This document shows positions 16,292 to 23,693 of a stretch of 38,383 nt of DNA, piece by piece. The DNA is from Campylobacterota bacterium. GTDB lineage: Bacteria; Campylobacterota; Campylobacteria; Campylobacterales; Sulfurimonadaceae. The notes beneath the pieces were generated by a model. The model saw only the letters and a list, made by a program, of their open reading frames with translations, had not been told where the DNA came from and ran no database searches. A program made the translations under genes and the position numbers. The stretch is from positions 1 through 38,383 of the forward strand of contig JAADDU010000022.1 of NCBI GenBank assembly GCA_013153755.1, read 5' to 3'. Position 1 is the stretch's first letter, and each line of letters starts with the position of its first letter.

Positions 16292-18724
16292 TTACACCTT
16301 TCTTATTTCAACATTTGTTTCATGCATAGCAGCTGCACCATAAACAGGTTCTGTATGATCTTCAATAACAGCATTATCATTACCACCATTTTTATAAGCC
16401 CAAGTTAAAGACTCACTCTCTTCACCAAAACCATGGATAAAGAAAACTTGATCAGGAGCTATTTTTTCTGTTGGATAAGCTTTAAGTTGAGTTTTACCTA
16501 TACTTGAACTTACTTCAATCATATCTGCAAATTTGATACCTTTTTCTTCTGCGATTCTTTTATTTATCCATATAAAGTTTTCCGGCATAAGACTTCTAAG
16601 CATTGCATTATTTGATGTACCACTTTGAGTAAACTGAGCATGACGACCAGTCAATAATTTGAACTTACCTTTTGGAACATTAAAGTTATATTCATCTCTC
16701 CATATAGGCATAGGATCTATCCCTTTAGCTGCAAATGATTTTATAACACATTCAACTTTTCCAGATGCAGTTTTTAGTTTTCCACCTCTAGTAGTATATG
16801 ATTTTTTGTTTTCAGGATAGTACTGAAATTTATTTTCACCAAGCTGTTTATAGTAAGTTTCTTGTTTAGGATAATAAATACCATGGTGATGAAGTTGCTC
16901 AGCAGCACCAGGGTACATAGCAACAGCATGATGATTTAGTTCCTCTTGTGTATGTTTAAATGGTAGTGTTAAGTCAAACTCTGCATAAGTTTCCTCTTCT
17001 CCATCATCTTCTATAGCATCTTGAATCTCTTCATCATATTTTTTACTGATTTCAAATAATGGTTTAGAGATTTTATTTGTTAAACCATTCATAATTTCCA
17101 TTACTGGTTTAGTTTCAAACATAGGGTCTATTACTTTATTTCTAACTGCGATAGAAGGTTCTATTCCACCAAATGTTTTAACAGGGTCAGTTCTCTCTAA
17201 GTATGTACACTCTGGAAGTACAACATCAGCATACATTACAGTATCACTTGGCATTGTATCTATTGTTACAACTAGCTCCATTTTTCTTAGCATCTCAGCT
17301 GTTTTTGCAGTGTTTGGCATATTCATCATAGGATTATGCTTATAGCAAAACATCCCTCTAACTTTATATGGCATTTTATCTTCTAAGAAACGATTTCTCC
17401 ATCCTATCCAAGAACCACCACCAGATACAACGGCACAGTCATCATAACCTTGATGACCACTTTTGTCAGTTCTTTTTACGATTGCTCTTGCTTGAGCTTT
17501 TTCATATAGAGGTTGAAGACCCTCATGTGGCTTAAGTTTTAATTTACTACCAAAGATTAAACCACCTTTAGTGTCAATTGCTCCATGAAGTGCTTGGAAA
17601 ATTGCCATTGCACGGCGAAGTTGGAAGTCATTTTTAGCAAAAGTACTTCTTCTTCCTGGATAATAAACAGACTTCGGTGCATGAGATGCAAATTCTCTTG
17701 CTATTGTGTATATGTCTTTTGCTTTTACTCCAGTGATAGCTTCAGCCCACTCCGGAGTATATTTGTTTGTGATAACACTATCTTTATATTCATCAAAACC
17801 ATTAAAATGCTTAGATATATATTCTTTGTTTTGTAAATCTTCTGTTAGTGTTACATAAGTTAATGCTAAAACAAATGCTAAGTCTGTACCAGGTTTGATA
17901 GCTAACCATTTATCGGCTTTTGCAGCAGTGTTTGTAAATCTAGGATCAATACATATTAACTTTGCGCCACGACCTTTTGTTCTTTTAAAACAGTCCATAG
18001 TATCAGGTGTCACGATAGCTTCTGCTCTGTTTGCACCAGCCATAATGATATACTCAGCATTTTCTAAATCTGCTTGAGGATATGAACCAAGTGTTACTCC
18101 ATATCCAGAAGCAACAGTTTGTAAACATATTGAAGCATGGTTTAACCAGTTTGAAGAACCAAATGCTTGATAAAATTGTTTAAATGTATGTTCTGCCATA
18201 CCTTCACCAGCACAAAATAGCATTGATGAACGGTTGTCTTCTTCTTCATCTAAAATTTTACTAAGACCTGGGAATTTGTCTGTACCATTTAAAATAGCAT
18301 CATAAGCTTCATCCCAACTAACTCTTTTAAATTTACCTTCACCTTTTTCTCCGATTCTAATCATCGGGTACTTTAGTCTGTCTGGATCATAAAGAGCTTG
18401 AAGTCCAGCATTACCTCTAGCACATAACATGTTTTTTGATTTTGGAAACATTGGATTTGGATTTAATTTTGTAACAACCCCATCCTCAATTCTTGCAAGT
18501 GCAGCACATTTGTTAACACACATTTCACAAAGTGTTGCTACATCATGAGCCTCACCAGTACCAGTTTTTGTTGTGATTGAGCTAGGTGCATGACCTTTTG
18601 TAGCACCATGACTTGAACCATGTTCATTAGATAAAAGATTTGTAGTACTAAGTGCTGTTGCTCCAACAACACTCATAGCTACAGTTCCTTGAAGAAATTT
18701 TCGTCTTGAAACTTCTACTTCCAT
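16292..18724 (-). CDS. psrA: Polysulfide/thiosulfate reductase-type molybdopterin catalytic subunit
   Basis: Periplasmic molybdenum bis-MGD oxidoreductase of 810 aa. The start is set at 18724, not at the longest frame start (18808), because GGAGGGG (18733-18739 on minus) stands 8 bases before this ATG and the protein then begins with a twin-arginine leader, SRRKFLQG at residues 6-13. A [4Fe-4S] motif follows (Cys66, Cys69, Cys73, Cys101), and Cys199 (NHASICLQT) is the likely Mo ligand. The C-terminal dinucleotide-binding domain contains LLTGRHAQFTQSGT. An acidic stretch near 564-582 and two His groups (597-598, 611-613) mark a variable segment. Direction (polysulfide reduction or sulfur oxidation) cannot be read from sequence. 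Confidence 0.88.
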   Translation of the reverse strand: MEVEVSRRKFLQGTVAMSVVGATALSTTNLLSNEHGSSHGATKGHAPSSITTKTGTGEAHDVATLCEMCVNKCAALARIEDGVVTKLNPNPMFPKSKNMLCARGNAGLQALYDPDRLKYPMIRIGEKGEGKFKRVSWDEAYDAILNGTDKFPGLSKILDEEEDNRSSMLFCAGEGMAEHTFKQFYQAFGSSNWLNHASICLQTVASGYGVTLGSYPQADLENAEYIIMAGANRAEAIVTPDTMDCFKRTKGRGAKLICIDPRFTNTAAKADKWLAIKPGTDLAFVLALTYVTLTEDLQNKEYISKHFNGFDEYKDSVITNKYTPEWAEAITGVKAKDIYTIAREFASHAPKSVYYPGRRSTFAKNDFQLRRAMAIFQALHGAIDTKGGLIFGSKLKLKPHEGLQPLYEKAQARAIVKRTDKSGHQGYDDCAVVSGGGSWIGWRNRFLEDKMPYKVRGMFCYKHNPMMNMPNTAKTAEMLRKMELVVTIDTMPSDTVMYADVVLPECTYLERTDPVKTFGGIEPSIAVRNKVIDPMFETKPVMEIMNGLTNKISKPLFEISKKYDEEIQDAIEDDGEEETYAEFDLTLPFKHTQEELNHHAVAMYPGAAEQLHHHGIYYPKQETYYKQLGENKFQYYPENKKSYTTRGGKLKTASGKVECVIKSFAAKGIDPMPIWRDEYNFNVPKGKFKLLTGRHAQFTQSGTSNNAMLRSLMPENFIWINKRIAEEKGIKFADMIEVSSSIGKTQLKAYPTEKIAPDQVFFIHGFGEESESLTWAYKNGGNDNAVIEDHTEPVYGAAAMHETNVEIRKV

Positions 18725-18791
18725 AAGCATTACCCCTCCATATATTTTTCTAAAATAATTCCCCATAAACTTAAGTGTTACTGATGAAAGA

Positions 18792-18861
18792 ATTATAGAT
18801 TTAAACATTGTAGTTAAATTTATCTTATAATAAACTTTATTTAAACTTATTTATAAGATAA
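18792..18861 (-). promoter_or_regulatory. Candidate psrA promoter with paired TTATnnnATAA sites
   Basis: On the minus strand TATAAT occupies 18792-18797, giving a predicted start near 18785 and a leader of about 60 bases to the psrA ATG. Upstream lie an 11-base inverted repeat, TTATCTTATAA at 18820-18830 and TTATAAGATAA at 18851-18861. Each arm is itself dyadic (TTAT-3 bases-ATAA), and the arm centres are 31 bp apart, about three helical turns. The near arm would cover about -35 to -45. This looks like tandem operator sites; the regulator is unknown. Confidence 0.5.
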
Positions 18862-18913
18862 GAAAAATTTATATAAATAGGTAAACTTATAATAATAATT
18901 ATATATACTAATA

Positions 18914-20065
18914 TTATCTAGGTATTTTTATATCAATATCCTCTATCATTCCTTTTTCAAAGTTTTTATGGCAAGCAAAACAGTTTGATTTTCTTTTTAC
19001 TTTTTTTGATTTAAAAATATGTGGTGCTATACCACTATGTGTTTTTTTCCAATACTTAATTTTAGTGATAGATTTTCTACCTCTAGCTCCATTTAGGGAC
19101 TTCATTACTTTTACAGAGATCTCTCTTGGGTTTTTATCAGCACTATTTTGTTCTAGATAATTAAATATAACAGTTTGATCATTAAGGGAGATTCTATTTT
19201 CCCCTTTTTTCATATTTGGGGAAATCTCTTCACCAAAATGATTTTTTAGTCCACCTTGTATTCGAGACCATGAACTTTTTGGTAACATAAATGGTGGATA
19301 AGGTTTATGACAAGCTCCACATTCAGTATAGTAAGTAAAAGATTCATGTTTGTAGTCATGTTGTGTATATTTACTTACTACAAATGGATTATTTCTCCCA
19401 TCTGTTGAAACAAAAAAAACAAAAATAGATAAAAGTAAAAAGAGGTAAGAAAGTCCACTTTTATATTTTCCAGGATAAGAGTCTTCCCCTTTTGCTTTTT
19501 TATATCCACTAACCATAGCAAATGCCATATTTGTTTTATGATAAAATTGTTCAACAAAAACACCACTCACATGGATAATTGCCCATACTAAAAGTGCATA
19601 GGATGTTAGTTTATGTATATCAAAAAGTATATCCATATACATATAATATTCATCATTTAAGAAACCAAGATAACCCTTGCCCTCTTGAATACCATAAAGC
19701 AAAAGACCCGTTAATGAGATAACAGAACCTAAAGATAAAACTATAAGGGTAAACCAACTTGATGCTGGATTGTGTCCAGCTGGAATATCTCTATACCTAT
19801 TTTTTACTTTTTCAGTAAAGTATTCTTTAAGTTGTTTTAGTGAGAGTTTAAATGTATTAAAAGTTGCATATCTTGGACCAATAAATCCCCAAATAATCCT
19901 GTAAACAAGCATAAGTCCAAAGATAATACCAACAGCAACATGAAGATTTAAGAGATTTTCTTTAAAAGAGAAGATAAAGGCTAGAGTGAAAGATGAAGCT
20001 ATCAGCCAGTGGATAACTCTAGTGTAAAAAGGCCATACAAAAACTAAATTTTTTCTTTTGTTCAA
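18914..20065 (-). CDS. Cytochrome b561-type membrane domain fused to dihaem cytochrome c
   Basis: A 383-aa redox protein. Residues about 10-220 form a cytochrome b561-like membrane domain with candidate haem b histidines (His19 in RVIHW, His42 in LNLHVAVG, His151 in FDIHKL, His165 in AIIHVSG) and a further helix at about 205-220. Residues about 235-383 form a dihaem cytochrome c domain of the DHC type: Cys249-Cys252-His253 in ECGACHKPYPPFMLP and Cys362-Cys365-His366 in NCFACHKNFEKG. It probably carries electrons between quinone and periplasmic c-haem carriers. The start is a TTG at 20065 with AGGA upstream (ATTAGGAATAAATATTG). It precedes psrA in the same orientation, separated by 189 bases with a candidate promoter. 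Confidence 0.85.
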   Translation of the reverse strand: MNKRKNLVFVWPFYTRVIHWLIASSFTLAFIFSFKENLLNLHVAVGIIFGLMLVYRIIWGFIGPRYATFNTFKLSLKQLKEYFTEKVKNRYRDIPAGHNPASSWFTLIVLSLGSVISLTGLLLYGIQEGKGYLGFLNDEYYMYMDILFDIHKLTSYALLVWAIIHVSGVFVEQFYHKTNMAFAMVSGYKKAKGEDSYPGKYKSGLSYLFLLLSIFVFFVSTDGRNNPFVVSKYTQHDYKHESFTYYTECGACHKPYPPFMLPKSSWSRIQGGLKNHFGEEISPNMKKGENRISLNDQTVIFNYLEQNSADKNPREISVKVMKSLNGARGRKSITKIKYWKKTHSGIAPHIFKSKKVKRKSNCFACHKNFEKGMIEDIDIKIPR

Positions 20066-20124
20066 TATTTATTCCTAATATTTAATATGGTATTTATTGT
20101 AGCATATTAACTACTAGAAATAAT

Positions 20125-20154
20125 AAAAGGCAGTAAAATTATATACTACCTTTT
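20125..20154 (-). terminator. Terminator after the SQR-cytochrome c pair
   Basis: Arms AAAAGGCAGTA (20125-20135) and TACTACCTTTT (20144-20154) pair over 11 bp with one mismatch around an 8-base AT loop, 26 bases beyond the stop of the cytochrome c gene. On the minus strand the 3' arm ends in TTTT and continues ATTATTT, so it should separate the SQR-cytochrome unit from the b561-dihaem gene. Confidence 0.65.
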
Positions 20155-20180
20155 GTATTTATGTAACAAATAAGAAAACT

Positions 20181-20561
20181 TTATCTTTTCTTAGCTAAGT
20201 AAGATAAAAATTCTGCCATAGAATCAATATCGTAGTCATAACCCTTGTCTATAAGTTTTTGCATATTGTGTTCCATAATTTCATGGTCAGTTCCACTTGA
20301 CATGCCATCAGTTCCACCATTCTTAACATCATATAAATCTTCAGCCATCTCTCCTGGTGTTCTGTCGTTTAATGCAGGTGTTTTCTTAGCAGGGTTACCC
20401 TCTCCATTCGCACCATGACATTTAATACAACTTTTTTCATAAACTTGTACTGTTGTGTATTTATAAGTTTTTTTAGTTTCAACTGGTGTATCTCCACCAC
20501 AACCTGTAAGTGCTATAAAAGCCACAGATGCAAGTGCTATTGTAGTTATTTGTTTTATCAT
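20181..20561 (-). CDS. Lipoprotein monohaem c-type cytochrome
   Basis: A 126-aa class I-like cytochrome. The leader ends in a lipobox, ALTGC with Cys21, so the mature protein is probably a lipid-anchored periplasmic cytochrome. One CxxCH haem site occurs in CIKCHGANGEG (about residues 45-49). Met residues downstream (for example in MAEDL and GMSSG) could supply the axial ligand; the C-terminal helix is SMAEFLSYLAKKR. It begins 19 bases below the sulfide:quinone oxidoreductase gene with a strong AAGGAG site, so the two are likely co-expressed. A flavoprotein with a small cytochrome recalls the FccAB arrangement, although the flavoprotein partner here is SQR-like. Confidence 0.9.
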   Translation of the reverse strand: MIKQITTIALASVAFIALTGCGGDTPVETKKTYKYTTVQVYEKSCIKCHGANGEGNPAKKTPALNDRTPGEMAEDLYDVKNGGTDGMSSGTDHEIMEHNMQKLIDKGYDYDIDSMAEFLSYLAKKR

Positions 20562-20580
20562 TTTATTCTCCTTATTCTAA

Positions 20581-22053
20581 TTAAGCTCTACCGCTAAGCA
20601 TACCATACTGTGTCATAGGTTTAAGTAAATATACTTTTAACAACCACCAGATCCATCTCTCTTGTGTAGGATCTAAAGGAACCATTGGTGTTGGTTTTTT
20701 AGTCCAGTTAAACTCTGCTAACATTACAGTACCTATGCTTGTAATAAGTGGACAAACAGTATACCCATGATATTTTGCATCTAAAGATTTACCTTCCATA
20801 GAAGCTATCATGTTGTCAACAACAACTTTATATTGTTTTCTAGCAGATCCACCAGTTTTACCCATTGGAACAGCAGCAACATCACCTAAACACCAAACAT
20901 TTTTAAATTTTACATGCTGTAGAGTTTCTTTTTTAACTGGAACCCATCCTTTAGATGAACCAACTTTAGAGTTAGCAACAACATCTGGAGCTTTCATAGG
21001 TGGAGTTACATGTATAAAATCGTAAGGAACTTGAACCTCTTCACTTTTTAACTCAACACCATACTCTTCCAAATCTTCATCCCAAGCACCTTTTTCTTTC
21101 CAGTGATGGTTAAAAGTTGCCATTTTAGCTTCTGTATCTATTTTGATTAGGTTATGGCTATAGTTCCATTTAAAACCTCTAGTTTTAAATTGATTTACGA
21201 TCGCTTCGTGATACTCAGGAACACCAAACATTTTCCCACCATTTGGATAGAAAGTAAGTTCAACTGCTTCTCTAACACCAGCTTTTTCTAATTGTGCATG
21301 TGTAAGATACATGATTTTTTTAGGAGCACCACCACATTTAATAGGTGTATTTGGGTGAGTAAATAGAGCTTGAAGCTTAGGTTCACCTTTTTTCCATTTT
21401 TTAGCTTTTGCTATAAGTGATTCTATCCCTTTCCAAGTGTCTTCTGAACCATCTTGAAAATAGATAGAATAAACACCATTTTTACCAATAGTTTTCTTAG
21501 CCTCTGCATTGTCAGGATTACAAGATGTTATCTCTCCTGTTAAACCTTCGATAGCTTTGAAGTTTAACATAAGACCTGTTGCAATGATAAGCTGGTCATA
21601 TGACACTTCTTGTTTACCATCTACTGTTACTGTATTGTTTTTAGGATCAAAACTAGTTACACTACCTTTTATAAGAGTAGTTCCACTTGGAACAAAGTCA
21701 TCTCTGTTGTACATAACTTCACTCTTATCCCAAATACCACCACCTACTAGTGTTTGACCTGGTTGGTAAGATGTAGATAAAGGATTTGGTTCGATTACCG
21801 TTATATCTGGATTTGATAGAGTGTTTGTTAGTCTTGCAGCTGTACTCATACCAGAGAGTCCACCACCAACGATAACAATTTTTCCTTTTGCACTAGATGC
21901 ACTAACAGAAGTTGTTCCAACTGTAGCACCTGCAATAATAGATGCAGCCAAAGGTGACATTGTTAAATACTTCATAGCATCACGACGAGACATAATTTCT
22001 GGATGTTTATCTACTTCAGCCAGAATCTCTTTTAAGATTTCATTTTTTTTCAT
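20581..22053 (-). CDS. sqr: Type II sulfide:quinone oxidoreductase with Tat-like leader
   Basis: FAD disulfide reductase of 490 aa oxidising sulfide to sulfane sulfur or polysulfide. An N-terminal leader contains SRRDAMKYL (residues 22-30) followed by a hydrophobic stretch ending SVSASS, a Tat-like signal. The FAD fold starts IVIVGGGLSGMS (59-70). Cysteines 178, 240 (TPIKCGGAPKKIMYL) and 434 (YTVCPLITSIGTVMLAEFNW) match SQR positions; the last two contexts closely resemble the redox cysteines of human SQOR, which defines type II. The C-terminal amphipathic stretch WIWWLLKVYLLKP fits monotopic membrane attachment. The leader suggests it works on the periplasmic face. The co-transcribed cytochrome c may be an alternative acceptor. 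Confidence 0.88.
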   Translation of the reverse strand: MKKNEILKEILAEVDKHPEIMSRRDAMKYLTMSPLAASIIAGATVGTTSVSASSAKGKIVIVGGGLSGMSTAARLTNTLSNPDITVIEPNPLSTSYQPGQTLVGGGIWDKSEVMYNRDDFVPSGTTLIKGSVTSFDPKNNTVTVDGKQEVSYDQLIIATGLMLNFKAIEGLTGEITSCNPDNAEAKKTIGKNGVYSIYFQDGSEDTWKGIESLIAKAKKWKKGEPKLQALFTHPNTPIKCGGAPKKIMYLTHAQLEKAGVREAVELTFYPNGGKMFGVPEYHEAIVNQFKTRGFKWNYSHNLIKIDTEAKMATFNHHWKEKGAWDEDLEEYGVELKSEEVQVPYDFIHVTPPMKAPDVVANSKVGSSKGWVPVKKETLQHVKFKNVWCLGDVAAVPMGKTGGSARKQYKVVVDNMIASMEGKSLDAKYHGYTVCPLITSIGTVMLAEFNWTKKPTPMVPLDPTQERWIWWLLKVYLLKPMTQYGMLSGRA

Positions 22054-22340
22054 ACTACTTCCCTATATATTTTAATAAAGTAGTACAATTTTACAGGTTT
22101 AGTACTTAATCGTAGTTTTTATTATAATTATTTTCTCAGCATTGTAGTGATTCTACACAAATTCCTATTTTAAGGGCTTTTAAAAGAATTTATACTTATC
22201 TTAATTATAATTATTACTTAATTATAAATAGAATTATAAGGCCTACTTTTTACTTTATTAAGTTTTTTTTATAACAGGTCTAAAATTTTCTTTTTATTGG
22301 TTATAATTATATAGATGTAAATCTCAAAGTAGGAATCGTA
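22054..22340. promoter_or_regulatory. Divergent promoter region between sqr and the FCSD-like gene
   Basis: This 287-base gap is extremely AT-rich. On plus, TATAAT at 22302-22307 is a -10 candidate for the rightward flavoprotein gene (about 35 bases before its ATG). On minus, TATAAT at 22121-22126 is a -10 candidate for sqr. Between them TTAATTATAA occurs at 22201-22210 and 22218-22227, a 17-base step, with a partial copy AATTATAA at 22232-22239. These may be regulator sites or only AT-rich background. I see no gene in the gap. Confidence 0.45.
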
Positions 22341-23660
22341 ATGGTAATTGATAGAAGAGATGTATTAAAACTTCCAATAATAGCACTTGGTTCTACAGTG
22401 CTAAATGCAAATATACAAAAAATAACTAAAGAAAAAGTAAAAATTGTAGTTATAGGTGGTGGTTTTGGCGGACTTACATTTGCAAAGAAATTTAAACTTT
22501 TACAAAAAGAGATAACAGTTACAGTTATAGATAAAAATGAACTTTTTATGACTGGTCCAATGTTTAACCTTATGTTAGGCGAAGTTAATGGTGTTGATTT
22601 TAAAACCATAACATACCAAAGGGAAAAAACAGCTCAAAAATATGACTATAAACTACTTCATGCAGAAGTTTTTAACATAGATAGAATGGTAAAAAAAGTT
22701 TATACAACTAAAGGAGAAGTTGATTATACATATCTTGTTTTGTCCCCAGGTATTGCTTATGCTTATGAAAAACAGTTTCCATCATGGGATAAAACAAAGG
22801 TACTCAGAGCAAAGATGGAAGCTCCATCTGCTCTTATACCAGGGGAAGAGTTTTTCTTATTGATGGATAAACTAAAAAGTTTTAAGGGTGGAAATATAGT
22901 CCTAAGTGTACCACTAGGTGAATATAGATGCCCACCTGCACCATATGAAAGAGCTTGTATGTTTGCTCAATACATAAGAAATCACAAACTAGATGCAAAA
23001 GTTATAGTGATAGATAACTACTCACGCCCTGTATCTAAAACAGAAGCTTTTGAAGAGGCTTTTAGAGATGTATATCCTGATATCATAGATTATAGGGGTG
23101 ATTGTACACTAGAAGATGTTGACTTTGATGCCAAAAAAGTAAGTTACTCTTTTTGGGGAGAGGGTAGTGGTGATGATGGAGATATGAAAGAGGTATCTTT
23201 TGAACTACTAAACCTTATGGTAAACAACAAAGCAAGTGAAGTTATCAAAATGGCAAAAATCAAAACACTTGGCTGGGGGTCTGCAAAACTAAAAGCACCA
23301 ACTTATCAGTCTGTAACAGATGAAGATATATATGTGATAGGGGATTGTGTAGGGTATGCTTTTCCTGAGAGTGGACAGATGGCAAACTCTATGGCAGCTA
23401 TCTGTGCAAAACATATCTCACAACGAATAAATGCTAAAGAAGTAACACAAGAGATGCCTGGTAATATTTGTATCTCTATGATAAATACAAAACCAAATGA
23501 AGCTATAAGTGATTCTCATAATATAAGTTATGATGGCAAAAAGTTTAAAGTTGTAAGGTATATGCCGTATGATGAAGTAACTAAAAAGTATAGAAGTGCT
23601 TATATTTCTAAAACACTATTTGCATGGTATGAGGGGATTATGAGTGATATTTTAGATTAG
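22341..23660 (+). CDS. Flavocytochrome c sulfide dehydrogenase-like flavoprotein (FccB/SoxF type)
   Basis: A 439-aa FAD protein of the SQR/FCSD superfamily, divergent from sqr. A short leader (DRRDVLKLPIIALGSTVLNA) includes twin arginines, suggesting export by Tat. The FAD fold is KIVVIGGGFGGLTFAKKF (34-51), and the redox cysteines are Cys197 in GEYRCPPAPYERA and Cys377 in GNICISMI. That pattern (YRCPPxPYERA) is characteristic of FccB/SoxF, not of SQR. The FAD-binding stretch YVIGDCVGYAFPESG is present. An acidic insertion GEGSGDDGDMKE lies at about 273-284. FccB normally pairs with a cytochrome; the nearest c-type cytochrome is the lipoprotein across the divergent promoter. AGGA precedes the ATG. 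Confidence 0.85.
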   Translation: MVIDRRDVLKLPIIALGSTVLNANIQKITKEKVKIVVIGGGFGGLTFAKKFKLLQKEITVTVIDKNELFMTGPMFNLMLGEVNGVDFKTITYQREKTAQKYDYKLLHAEVFNIDRMVKKVYTTKGEVDYTYLVLSPGIAYAYEKQFPSWDKTKVLRAKMEAPSALIPGEEFFLLMDKLKSFKGGNIVLSVPLGEYRCPPAPYERACMFAQYIRNHKLDAKVIVIDNYSRPVSKTEAFEEAFRDVYPDIIDYRGDCTLEDVDFDAKKVSYSFWGEGSGDDGDMKEVSFELLNLMVNNKASEVIKMAKIKTLGWGSAKLKAPTYQSVTDEDIYVIGDCVGYAFPESGQMANSMAAICAKHISQRINAKEVTQEMPGNICISMINTKPNEAISDSHNISYDGKKFKVVRYMPYDEVTKKYRSAYISKTLFAWYEGIMSDILD

Positions 23661-23686
23661 AAATACGACTAAAGTCGTACTTCTAA
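23657..23686. terminator. Hairpin between convergent flavoprotein and porin genes
   Basis: TACGACT (23664-23670) and AGTCGTA (23673-23679) pair around AA; after one A/C mismatch six more pairs extend the stem outward into the stop codon of the flavoprotein gene. The gap to the convergent porin stop is small, so this is probably a bidirectional terminator, although no long T-run follows on either side. Confidence 0.6.
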
Positions 23687-23693
23687 ATCTGGG

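Noticed and set aside
18725..18808. 28-residue N-terminal extension of PsrA up to a Met at 18808
   Set aside because: GGAGGGG lies at proper distance from the ATG at 18724, and the Tat motif is then correctly near the N-terminus; the extension contains the candidate -10 and leader.
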